Below are positions 1 through 7,393 of a stretch of 16,742 bases of DNA, in pieces. The notes beneath the pieces are model-generated. The model was not told the DNA's origin. It saw only the letters and a program-made list of their open reading frames with translations, and did not search any database. Location: contig JAQGKH010000238.1 of assembly GCA_028290225.1 (NCBI GenBank), positions 1 to 16,742 on the forward strand, read 5' to 3'. How positions within the stretch are numbered: position 1 is the first letter of the stretch; every line of letters begins with the position of its first letter. Origin of the DNA: Devosia sp. (GTDB lineage Bacteria > Pseudomonadota > Alphaproteobacteria > Rhizobiales > Devosiaceae). The position numbers and the translations under genes are program-made.

Positions 1-455
1 AAATCGCCGATCAGGTCCGAGCCATTGCCCTTGGCGATCACGAAAATATCCGCACCTGCGCCGCCAAACAGCACATCGTCGCCCGCCCCACCATCCAGGG
101 TTTGCTTGCCGGCGCCCCCGCGCAGGATGTTGTTGGCGCTGTTGCCCGTGCCGACAAGACCTTCGCCCGAAAGCGTCAGGTTTTCGATATTGGCGCCCAG
201 CGTGTAGTTCATCCAGGTCACCACCGTGTCGATGCCCTCGCCGGCGCCCTCCACGACTTTGTCCTTGGGTCCCTTGACGTAATAGGTGTCGTCCCCGCCC
301 CCGCCACTCATCGCCACGCCATTGCCGCCGCCCCACAGCGCCTCGTTCCCGGCCGTGCCGGTGAGCGACAGGGTGGTGCTGGAAGAATACAGATTGCTTT
401 TGTTGCTTGCCCCTTCGGACAACAGCACCCCAAGAGCATTTTTGATGAGAGCCAT
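1..455 (-). CDS. RTX (hemolysin-type) calcium-binding protein, N-terminal part
   Basis: This partial gene starts at 455 and runs off the left edge, leaving 151 visible residues. It carries glycine/aspartate RTX nonapeptide repeats of the GGxGxDxUx type, for example SGGGGDDTYY (50-59), DGGAGDDVLF (121-130) and GGAGADIFV (131-139). Between them lies the spacer block common in rhizobial RTX proteins (DTYYV...VVEGAGEGIDTV...YTLGANIENLTL, about 56-95). Such repeats bind Ca2+ and fold into a beta-roll outside the cell after type I secretion. There is no N-terminal signal peptide, as expected for type I substrates, whose signal is C-terminal and would lie outside the window. The ATG is supported by a GAGG about eight bases upstream. 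The catalytic or adhesive domain, if any, is not visible, so the family is secure but the function is not. Confidence 0.88.
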   Translation of the reverse strand, partial: MALIKNALGVLLSEGASNKSNLYSSSTTLSLTGTAGNEALWGGGNGVAMSGGGGDDTYYVKGPKDKVVEGAGEGIDTVVTWMNYTLGANIENLTLSGEGLVGTGNSANNILRGGAGKQTLDGGAGDDVLFGGAGADIFVIAKGNGSDLIGD

Positions 456-668
456 GAGAACCTCGCTTCGGTTCCCGCAGTCTCAAATACAGCCCTTGCC
501 AAAGGGTTTGCATTACCCGGCGCAATTTTAGCAATCCCCGCCCTAGCGAGCCACCGAGACAGACTTCACGTGGATCTTTATAAGCGTTACTACGGAGAAG
601 ACGTGTCTTTTCAGCCAAGATTAGCATAGATATGCGGATATATACTTATCCCTGCAGCGGAAGGACTG
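456..668. other. Intergenic leader region upstream of the RTX gene
   Basis: About 210 bases of lower GC than the flanking genes separate the RTX start from the end of the acyltransferase remnant. It holds the RTX ribosome site (GAGG near 464), a perfect AAGAC-GT-GTCTT inverted repeat at 598-609, a CACGTG palindrome at 568-573 and an AT-rich stretch at about 625-650. I see no convincing gene. The 175-codon plus-strand open frame crossing it is a shadow of the RTX gene. The promoter of the RTX gene is presumably here, but no clear -35/-10 pair stands out. Confidence 0.45.
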
Positions 669-1177
669 CTAGCTGGAAGCGGCACCCGATGTGGTGTCAG
701 AAGCCAGGGTCCGGCCGTGGTTTGCAGCATGCTGGATCAGCAAGGAGGCAACTATGGCGGTCAGCGACGAAAGGCCGGCCAGCATCAGGGCGCCCGTTCC
801 GCTCACCTCCAGGCCGCTGGCGCGATACAGCGCCCCGATCACAGGCCAAACGACAAACAGGTAGATGCAAGGCAGCACCTGCCGATGCCACACGCTGCCC
901 CAGGACCTCTGCAGAACACCGTACGAGAAAGCACCAAGCACGATAAAGAACACCGGCATGGTTAAAGGGAAAGAACCAGCAGGATTGCCCATAAGCGTGG
1001 AACCTCCACTCCGGCGGCCTCGATCCACAAGGCAGAATGAAACAACATCACAAAGATCGTCGCGGCGCCTTTTGCCGTGTTTGCCCAACCATACGGCACG
1101 ATACCTTGTCGTCCCGCCCTGCCGCACCCTTGCATCTTCTTTTGCCAAAGCAAAAGCTGCCGCCACAGTGAGGTCAA
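669..1177 (-). pseudogene. Acyltransferase-3-type membrane protein, frameshifted and shortened remnant
   Basis: Two overlapping minus-strand frames together spell the start of an acyltransferase-3 family protein (O-acetylation of cell-surface sugars). The first frame (1177 to 962) carries the family's opening signature, AKGAATIFVMLFHSALW, then stops. The second frame continues directly with the next family landmark, PLTMPVFFIVLGAFSYGV, then another hydrophobic segment (YLFVVWPVIGAL) and a final one (ALMLAGLSSLTAIVASLLI) before TAA/TGA-type termination at 669. One extra base in the GGG run at 967-969 (CCC on the coding strand) would fuse them as ...LVLSPLTMPVFF.... Even when joined the product is only about 170 residues, against roughly 330-400 for the family, so an internal or C-terminal deletion is likely as well. 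The family call rests on the HS and MPVFF landmarks. A sequencing error could explain the frameshift but not the short length. Confidence 0.68.
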
Positions 1178-1229
1178 GACCAGCGACGCCGGTTGTCGAA
1201 AACCCCGGGATCAGGCGGTCCATCAACCC

Positions 1230-1257
1230 TTGTTAGTGCCGGCCACAGGTTTGTAAC
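1230..1257 (+). promoter_or_regulatory. Possible sigma70-type promoter for the SIR2 gene
   Basis: TTGTTA (1230-1235) and TGTAAC (1252-1257) are 16 bases apart, each matching four of six consensus bases. They would place transcription start about 50 bases before the ATG at 1317. This is a weak match, offered because the divergent gap 1178-1316 must contain the promoter of this gene. Confidence 0.25.
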
Positions 1258-1316
1258 GGGCGATCCGCGGTCTTTGGGTTGGCGGAACCGGCGTTTTGGT
1301 GCGTCATTGACCCTCC

Positions 1317-2189
1317 ATGAGCCAGCATGTCGCCCCGCCGCCCCTGAGCCCCAACGACGATGATCTTGCCCGGGCCATCAAGCGCGGCAATGCAGTGCTG
1401 TTCGTCGGCGCCGGCGTATCCATGAGCGTGGGCCTGCCCTCCTGGCGCAGCCTCGTGATGCACATGGCCGAGGAGTTGCGCCTGCCACCCGAACTGCTCG
1501 ACAGTGCCGACTTTTCCTACCAGACCCTGGCCGAGTTTTATCGCCTGCAACTGGGCAGCATCGGCCCCTTGCGCAGCTGGATGGACCGCAACTGGCACAT
1601 CGAGCGCGAAGCAGTCGAGCAATCGCGCTTGCACAACCTTATCGTGTCGCTCGATTTCCCCATCATCTACACCACCAACTATGATCGCAATCTCGAGGTC
1701 GCCTTCGATATCCGCGGCCTGCCCTTCGAGCGCATCGCCAATGCGCGCGACATCGCCGCGAGCAAGAGCTCAGCCACGCAGATCGTCAAGTTCCACGGCG
1801 ATTTCGATGACGACGCCTCCCTCGTTCTGGCCGAAACCGATTACTTCAACCGCCTGAGTTTCGATTCAGCCCTCGACATCAAGTTCCAGGCCGATGCGCT
1901 CGGGCGCACCATCCTCTTCATCGGCTACAGCATGTCGGACGTGAATATCCGCCTGCTGCTGCATCGCCTGTGGAAGACCTGGCAGCGCTCCGGCTATGAG
2001 CGCGACCGTCCCCGCTCCTTTGTGTTCATGCCCACCGCCAACATCATCGAGGAAGCCGTGCTGGGCAGTTGGGGCATCACCGTGCTGCATGGCGATACCC
2101 CCGATCCCGAAGAAGCCCTCGCCCGATTTCTGCAAGATCTCTGCAACCGCGTGGCGGCACTCCCCGACCCCGCCGAACCCACGGCCTGA
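1317..2189 (+). CDS. SIR2-like (SIR2_2 type) NAD-binding protein
   Basis: The 290-residue protein is built almost entirely of a SIR2-like Rossmann domain. Visible motifs in order are VLFVGAGVSMSVGLPSW (27-43, NAD-binding GAG loop), YTTNYDRNLE (118-127, equivalent to the sirtuin TQNID loop with its catalytic Asn), KFHGD (158-162, catalytic His160), ETDYF (173-177) and FIGYSMSDVNIRLLL (201-215). Key residues are all present, so it may be an active NAD hydrolase or deacylase. Bacterial SIR2_2 proteins are frequent NAD-depleting effectors of anti-phage systems, but the domain also occurs outside defence. There is no added C-terminal sensor domain; the N-terminal ten residues are low-complexity. 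No good Shine-Dalgarno precedes the ATG. It is followed on the same strand, after 199 bases, by the YhaO/YhaN-type pair. The family is confident; substrate and role are not. Confidence 0.9.
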   Translation: MSQHVAPPPLSPNDDDLARAIKRGNAVLFVGAGVSMSVGLPSWRSLVMHMAEELRLPPELLDSADFSYQTLAEFYRLQLGSIGPLRSWMDRNWHIEREAVEQSRLHNLIVSLDFPIIYTTNYDRNLEVAFDIRGLPFERIANARDIAASKSSATQIVKFHGDFDDDASLVLAETDYFNRLSFDSALDIKFQADALGRTILFIGYSMSDVNIRLLLHRLWKTWQRSGYERDRPRSFVFMPTANIIEEAVLGSWGITVLHGDTPDPEEALARFLQDLCNRVAALPDPAEPTA

Positions 2190-2222
2190 ACGCCGTTCAT
2201 CTTCGTTCAGAAGCCGTTCATC
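2187..2222. repeat. Phased CGTTCA repeats with an inverted copy
   Basis: Three CGTTCA copies start at 2194, 2204 and 2215, i.e. 10 and 11 bases apart. The first also pairs with an upstream TGAACG to form a perfect inverted repeat, TGAACG-C-CGTTCA (2187-2199), which overlaps the SIR2 stop codon. The outer copies sit in a longer identical unit, GCCGTTCATCT (2192-2202 and 2213-2223). One-helical-turn direct repeats are the style of OmpR/PhoB-type operators. The array lies 165 bases upstream of the metallophosphoesterase gene and could be its operator. The function is inferred. Confidence 0.5.
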
Positions 2223-2388
2223 TCTGTGGCGGCCCTATGGTTATCCCCGCCGCGCCTCTGCATTGCTGCCGCAATTTACCTGTTCTTAACCCCGTGCGGC
2301 ACCCCCGCGCCGATAGGCGCCATGCCGGCGCCATGCCATTATCGCCCCCCAAGCCGCGCCCGCCCACTCCCCGCCGAGCCCGCCGCCC

Positions 2389-3657
2389 ATGCCCTTCCGC
2401 TTCGTCCATACCGCAGATATCCATCTGGACTCGCCGCTCCGCTCCCTGGCGCTGCGCAATGCCGAGTTGGGGCAACTGGTGGGGGACGCAACCCGCCAAG
2501 CCCTTGTTTCCGTTATCGATCTCTGCCTGGCCGAACAGGTCGACGCCCTCGTGATCGCCGGCGATCTTTATGATGGCGACCAGACCTCGATGAAAACCGC
2601 CCGCTTCATCGCCACCCAGCTCGGGCGCCTGCACGAGGCGGGCATCGCCACCTTCATCATCCGCGGCAACCACGACGCCCTTTCCCGCATCACCCACGAG
2701 CTGATCCTCCCACCCAGCGTCCACATCTTCGGCACCCGCCCCGAGCCAGTCACCCTGCGCCGCGGCGCCCTTGATATCTCCTTGCAAGGGCTCAGTTTTT
2801 CCAAGCCCCACGCTCCCGAAAGCCTGCTGCCAAAGTTCCGCGCACCCAGCCCCGACGCGGCTCATATCGGCATCATGCACACCAGCCTCGCCGGCGCGCC
2901 CGGCCACGACAACTACGCCCCCTGCAGCGTCGCCGACCTGCATGAATGGGGCTTCGATTACTGGGCCCTGGGCCATGTTCACGCCCGCACCCACCACCTC
3001 GGCGCCCGCAATGTCGTCATGCCCGGCATGCCCCAGGGCCGCGACATCAACGAGGCCGGCGCCAAGACGGTGTCGCTGGTCACCATCGCCGATGACCGCT
3101 CCATCGCCATCGAGGAGCGAGCAACCAGCATTGCGCAGTTCGAGCGCCTCGCCATTGACCTCTCGGGTCAGCAGAGCTGGCGCGAGGTGATCGACACCCT
3201 GGAACACAGCATCAATGTCATGCGCTCCGCCACCGCGGCCCCGCACCTGGTGCTGCGCCTCAAGCTCGAAGGTGAAACGCCGCTCAGCTGGCGCATGCGC
3301 CGGGACCGCGACCTGCTTCTGGCCGAAATTGAGCAGCGGCTGGAGGGACTTGGCCGCACCTGGATCGAGAAAATCGAACTGGGCACGACCTCGCCCAGCG
3401 CAGCCGAAAATCGCTCCTCAGCCGATCCGGTGCTCGAACTTGGCGCCTTGATGCGCACCCAGAGCCTTGCGCAACACAGCGTGCGCGAAACCATCCGACA
3501 GCTGATCAAGGATGTCCGCGATACCCTGCCGCCTGAAGCCCGCGGCTTTGCCGGCCAAGACGAAGCCGGCTTTGAAGCTTTTCTCGATCAGGTGCTGAGC
3601 GAGGGCAGCGACGACGTCGTTGCCCGTCTGCGCCAGAGCGAAGCCGGGGCCGACTGA
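2389..3657 (+). CDS. yhaO: YhaO/SbcD-like metallophosphoesterase (predicted DNA exonuclease subunit)
   Basis: The 422-residue protein is a calcineurin-type phosphoesterase of the DNA-repair exonuclease group. All metal-binding motifs are visible: D10-x-H12 in HTADIHLDSP, GD at 58-59 in VIAGDLYDGD, GNHD at 93-96, H164 in GIMHTS and GHVH at 195-198. The C-terminal half (about 245-420) is a less conserved helical/capping region, as in SbcD and YhaO, and probably binds the ATPase partner. Its TGA shares one base with the ATG of the next gene (TGATG at 3655-3659), so the two are translationally coupled and almost certainly form a complex. The chosen start gives the canonical N-terminus; no clear Shine-Dalgarno is seen. 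In family terms this is a Mn2+-dependent DNA end or hairpin nuclease, but activity here is inferred. yhaO is used as the closest named relative. Confidence 0.88.
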   Translation: MPFRFVHTADIHLDSPLRSLALRNAELGQLVGDATRQALVSVIDLCLAEQVDALVIAGDLYDGDQTSMKTARFIATQLGRLHEAGIATFIIRGNHDALSRITHELILPPSVHIFGTRPEPVTLRRGALDISLQGLSFSKPHAPESLLPKFRAPSPDAAHIGIMHTSLAGAPGHDNYAPCSVADLHEWGFDYWALGHVHARTHHLGARNVVMPGMPQGRDINEAGAKTVSLVTIADDRSIAIEERATSIAQFERLAIDLSGQQSWREVIDTLEHSINVMRSATAAPHLVLRLKLEGETPLSWRMRRDRDLLLAEIEQRLEGLGRTWIEKIELGTTSPSAAENRSSADPVLELGALMRTQSLAQHSVRETIRQLIKDVRDTLPPEARGFAGQDEAGFEAFLDQVLSEGSDDVVARLRQSEAGAD

Positions 3658-6600
3658 TGCGCCTGCGCCGCCTCGACCTGCTCCGTTACGGCAAATTCAC
3701 CGATTTTTCGGTCGACTTCGGCGATCCGCAACCCGGCGTGCCCGACCTGCACATCGTTTATGGCCTCAACGAAGCCGGAAAATCCACGTCGCTGTCTGCT
3801 TATCTCGATCTGCTATTCGGCATCGAGGAGCGCAGCCGCTTCAATTTCCTGCACCCCTACCCCGCCATGGAAATCGGCGCGGTTCTGGAGTTTGGCGACA
3901 AGCGCCACAGCCTGCGCCGCATCAAGGGCCGAACCAATTCACTGCGCGATGAACGCGGCCAGGCCGTCAGCGAAGCCCTGCTCAGCACGCCACTGGGCGG
4001 GCTGACCCGCGACGCTTACCGGATGATGTTCTCCCTCGATGACCAAACGCTGGAGGATGGGGGCAACGCCATTCTGGAAAGCCGCGGCGACCTCGGGGAG
4101 TTGTTGTTTTCAGCCAGCACCGGCCTGGCCGATATCGGCCGCACGCTCGAAGCCATCAGGGCGGAAGCCGACGGCATCTACCGCAAAAGTGCCAGTTCTA
4201 CCCAGATCGCCGTGCTCAAGCGCCAGCTCGCCGATCTCAAGACGCGTCGCGACGGGATCGACATCCAGGCATCCGCCCATGCCGCGCTGGTCGCCGAGCT
4301 GGACCGCGCGAGCGCAAGCTATGATGAGGCCAATGCCGAGCTGGGGCGCCTGCGGGCCGAGCATGAGGCGATAGGGCGGATGATCCGCGCCTTTCCCTTG
4401 GCCAACGAGCACGCGCGGATCACCGAAGCCTTGGTCGACGCACAAGACCTGCCCCGCCCGCCCGCTCACTGGGGCAGCGAGCTGCCAGCGTTGATGCGAG
4501 ACGAAACCCGCCTGCTGACGCGCCATGCGGATCTGGAACAGCGGATCGAGCGACTGCGCACCGAGATCGACGCAATCGCCGTGGATACCAGCATTGTTGC
4601 CCTCGCCGGTCAGGTCGAGGCGCTTGCCGAGGCTGCGGCCCGCTTTCGCACGGCGGAAGACGACCTGCCCAAGCGGCGCCAAACCCTGCTGGAACAACAG
4701 GCCCGCATTGCCGCCATCACCCGCTCGCTGGGGCGGGCAGGTGAAACCGACCCGGGTGCCCTTCTGGTTTCCGCTTCGCTTGCTGGGAGCCTACGCGATC
4801 TCATCGAGCAGCGCTCGGGGATCGACGCCACGCTTCAATCCGCGGATCGGGAGCTCACCCTCGCGCAACTGGCGCTTGACGCTGCTCAACAGGAACAATC
4901 CGCGCTGCTAGCCAAGCGCCCCGCCGCCGATGGCAGTCTCCTCGCCCGTCTGGAAGCCAGCATTGCCGCGGCCGGCCAAAGCGATCTGCCAGCACGCGAA
5001 CGTATTCAGGCCCGCGACTTGCCAAAGCTGCAGCGTGAACTCGATGCCGCCTTGGCGGCGCTTCACCCCTGGTCTGGCACTGCCAGGGAGCTTGCCCAGC
5101 TGCAGCTGCCAACTGCGGGGCAGATCAGCGCCTGGCGCGCCGAGGTCACGGACATCGAAACCCGCAGAGCCCACCACCAGGCAAATCGGCGCGAACTGCT
5201 CGCAAGGCAGGCCGAACAACACAGCCGCCTCAAGCGCCTCCGGGCAATGGGAGCGATCGACGACACCGAAGCGGCCCAGGCCCGCGCCGCTCGCAACGCC
5301 GCCTGGAGCCAGCACTTCCGCCAATTGGATCGTGGCAGCGCCGCGGCCTTCGAGACAGCGATGCAAGCCGACGACCAGATTGGCGAGGCGCGCATCGCCA
5401 ACGCCCAGGCCACCGCTGAATTGCGGAGCGTTTCCGTCGATCTGGAGGCAACCATTGCCCGCCTCGAGCAGGAAGACGCTGCGCTGGCGGAAGTCGCCGC
5501 AGAACTTGAGGGCTTGAGGTCGGCAATCGCGGCCAGCATTCCCTCCGAGCTGGACCAGCACCGGGACGCCAAGCCACGTCAATGGCTGGAGCAAATCGAT
5601 CATTGGCGTGCCGGCTGGGAACGCGCATCCCAGGCATGGTCGGCATTGCAAACGGCCACCGCAGCGCTCGATGACACCCGCGCCGAACTCGAACGGGAGC
5701 GGGACACTTTTGCCGAGGCCCTGGTTGGCGCCGGCCTGGATGCGACGGCGCTCGAGCTACCTGCGCTGCTGCAGGCGGCCGAGAACTTTCTGAGCACCGG
5801 CAAAGCGGCCGCTGCTGCCTCTGAAGCCACGGAAAAAACCGTGCGCGACCGCGAGCGGGAACTGCTCGAGCGCAGCCGGGCCCGCGACATGGCCCGGAGC
5901 AAACACCAGGCCTGGCAGGACAGCTGGAGCGGCATGCTGGGCGAGACGTGGTTTGCGGACCAATCCGCTAGCATCGGCGCAGTTCGCGCCATTCTTGACG
6001 CCTTGGTCGAACTTGCCGCCGAACTGCGCCAACGCGATGAAACGGGGCATCGCATCACCGCCATGGAACGAGACCAGAGCGCCTTCCGGGAGCGGCTTGC
6101 CGAACTGCACCGGGTTCTGGGCGACCGCTTCGAACCGGAAGAAGCGCTCCGCGCCGCGGCCGCGCTGTCCCAGCGCAGCCAGCAAAGCCAGCACAGTCTG
6201 GAGCGGCGCCAGGATAAGCAAAAGGAACTCGAGCACCTCACCACTCAGCAGGAAGCGCTTGCCCAGGAGCTTGCCATCCATGAGCGGCGAAAGGCTGAAC
6301 TCCTCCAGTTTTTTGCTGCAGCAGACCTTGCCGAGGTTGATGCCGCCCTGGCCCGCTGCGCCGAACGCGACCGGCTGGAGCAGGAGCAGCACAAACTCGC
6401 CAGCCGCATCACGGCAGAAATGAACGTGACCGGCCTCGAGGAGGCCTTGCGCATTCTGGTCGAAGTCGATCGTGCCGCTCTCGATCAGGACGCTGCCATG
6501 CTGGCCGGCAAGCTCGAGGATCTGGACGAGCGCCGGCGGCTGCTGTTTGCCGACAAGACCAGCGCCGCGGATCGCTTGGCCGCGGTCGGCGGCGATGACG

Positions 6601-7139
6601 CGGTGGCGCGTATCGAAGCCGAGCGCCGCACCGTGCTGCTCCAGATCGAGGATATGGCCCTGCGGTTTGTTCGCTTGAGAGCGGGTAGCCTCGTCGCCGA
6701 ACATGCGTTGCGCGCGTATCGCGAGCAGCACCGCTCCTCCATGATGCAGCGCGCGTCGGACGCATTCCAGGCGATTACGCGCAACGAGTATTCAGGATTG
6801 ACCACGCGGCCTGAAAAGGATGGCGAAGCCTTGATCGGCCTTGGCCGTGGCGGCGGCTCGAAGCTGGCAACTGATATGTCCAAGGGCACCCGCTTCCAGC
6901 TTTACCTGTCCCTGCGCCTCGCCGGTTATGCGGAATTTGCGGCCGTGCGGCCCTCGGTCCCGTTTATCGCCGATGATATCATGGAAACCTTCGATGAGCC
7001 GCGATCCGAGGAAGTGTTCCGCCTGTTTGCCCAAATGGCCTCGATGGGACAGGTGATTTATCTCACCCATCACCGCCACCTCTGCGACATTGCCCAGCAG
7101 GTGGTGCCAAGCGTCAAGATTCATCAAATCTCGGCGTAA
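3657..7139 (+). CDS. yhaN: YhaN-like SMC/Rad50-type coiled-coil ATPase
   Basis: The 1160-residue protein has the split ABC-ATPase layout of SbcC/Rad50/YhaN (AAA_27 type). The N-terminal lobe opens with a DNA-repair ATPase signature (LRYGKFTDFSVDF) and Walker A GLNEAGKST (36-44). A long central coiled coil rich in Glu, Ala, Arg and Gln runs from about 170 to 1010. The C-terminal lobe holds the SKGTRFQLYLSLRLA signature region, Walker B VPFIADDIMETFDEPR and the H-loop IYLTHHRHL near the end. No CxxC zinc-hook motif was found in the coiled coil, which separates it from true SbcC/Rad50. It overlaps the nuclease gene by one base and would be its partner, probably gating DNA access or end processing by ATP. 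It follows the SIR2 gene and its array. Confidence 0.9.
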   Translation: MRLRRLDLLRYGKFTDFSVDFGDPQPGVPDLHIVYGLNEAGKSTSLSAYLDLLFGIEERSRFNFLHPYPAMEIGAVLEFGDKRHSLRRIKGRTNSLRDERGQAVSEALLSTPLGGLTRDAYRMMFSLDDQTLEDGGNAILESRGDLGELLFSASTGLADIGRTLEAIRAEADGIYRKSASSTQIAVLKRQLADLKTRRDGIDIQASAHAALVAELDRASASYDEANAELGRLRAEHEAIGRMIRAFPLANEHARITEALVDAQDLPRPPAHWGSELPALMRDETRLLTRHADLEQRIERLRTEIDAIAVDTSIVALAGQVEALAEAAARFRTAEDDLPKRRQTLLEQQARIAAITRSLGRAGETDPGALLVSASLAGSLRDLIEQRSGIDATLQSADRELTLAQLALDAAQQEQSALLAKRPAADGSLLARLEASIAAAGQSDLPARERIQARDLPKLQRELDAALAALHPWSGTARELAQLQLPTAGQISAWRAEVTDIETRRAHHQANRRELLARQAEQHSRLKRLRAMGAIDDTEAAQARAARNAAWSQHFRQLDRGSAAAFETAMQADDQIGEARIANAQATAELRSVSVDLEATIARLEQEDAALAEVAAELEGLRSAIAASIPSELDQHRDAKPRQWLEQIDHWRAGWERASQAWSALQTATAALDDTRAELERERDTFAEALVGAGLDATALELPALLQAAENFLSTGKAAAAASEATEKTVRDRERELLERSRARDMARSKHQAWQDSWSGMLGETWFADQSASIGAVRAILDALVELAAELRQRDETGHRITAMERDQSAFRERLAELHRVLGDRFEPEEALRAAAALSQRSQQSQHSLERRQDKQKELEHLTTQQEALAQELAIHERRKAELLQFFAAADLAEVDAALARCAERDRLEQEQHKLASRITAEMNVTGLEEALRILVEVDRAALDQDAAMLAGKLEDLDERRRLLFADKTSAADRLAAVGGDDAVARIEAERRTVLLQIEDMALRFVRLRAGSLVAEHALRAYREQHRSSMMQRASDAFQAITRNEYSGLTTRPEKDGEALIGLGRGGGSKLATDMSKGTRFQLYLSLRLAGYAEFAAVRPSVPFIADDIMETFDEPRSEEVFRLFAQMASMGQVIYLTHHRHLCDIAQQVVPSVKIHQISA

Positions 7140-7164
7140 GCCAACGCCTCGCGAACCGCACCGC

Positions 7165-7217
7165 ATGTCGGGCGACATCCCTGGCCGCTCGGCCAGGCGG
7201 TACATTCGCAGAATGTA
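7165..7217. repeat. Cluster of three perfect inverted repeats after yhaN
   Basis: Three adjacent, perfectly matched inverted repeats follow the yhaN stop: ATGTCG-GG-CGACAT (7165-7178), CCTGGCC-GCTC-GGCCAGG (7180-7197) and TACATTC-GCA-GAATGTA (7201-7217). The middle one is the most stable and could act as a transcription terminator or 3' mRNA stabiliser for the yhaO-yhaN transcript, although no T-run follows it. The third, A/T-richer and with a three-base centre, resembles a regulator binding site and lies about 80 bases upstream of the putative operon promoter. Roles are inferred; the repeats themselves are plain. Confidence 0.6.
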
Positions 7218-7296
7218 AGAAACTTTCACGGCTGCTTACAAAACCCGCTGCTTTGCACCCGCAGACATCAGTTCCATGCATAAACCGCGCACCCGC

Positions 7297-7324
7297 TTGA
7301 CTCGAAAAGTAGGATAGTTACAGA
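7297..7324 (+). promoter_or_regulatory. Possible promoter of the ABC-transporter operon
   Basis: TTGACT (7297-7302) is a near-perfect -35 box. A 16-base spacer leads to TACAGA (7319-7324), a weak -10. Transcription would start near 7331, about 60 bases ahead of the ATPase ATG at 7394. It is the best candidate in the 254-base gap between yhaN and the transporter genes. Confidence 0.4.
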
Positions 7325-7393
7325 TTGTCCTCCATTCTACACAATGCACTGGTCGCTTAAGACTTAGGTGCCGGCGTGGCAGCGCGAGGGAAG

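Noticed and set aside
102..629. Plus-strand open frame of 175 codons opposite the RTX gene
   Set aside because: It is a high-GC shadow: the minus strand carries clear RTX repeats with a good ribosome site, while this frame has no recognisable domain.
1317..2189. Thoeris-type ThsA assignment for the SIR2 protein
   Set aside because: No TIR-domain partner is nearby and there is no C-terminal SLOG domain; only the bare SIR2 fold is seen.
2218..3246. Minus-strand 342-codon open frame over the metallophosphoesterase gene
   Set aside because: It lies opposite a gene with every catalytic motif intact. It shows only Gly/Ala/Asp-rich composition typical of antisense frames in GC-rich DNA.
5600..6731. 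Long minus-strand open frames over the coiled-coil part of yhaN
   Set aside because: They are Ser/Arg/Ala- or Leu/Gln-rich shadows of a coiled-coil coding strand, without domains or ribosome sites.
7376..7393. GTG start at 7376 for the ABC ATPase
   Set aside because: The ATG at 7394 has GAGGG just upstream and gives the family-typical N-terminus; the GTG adds six unconserved residues.
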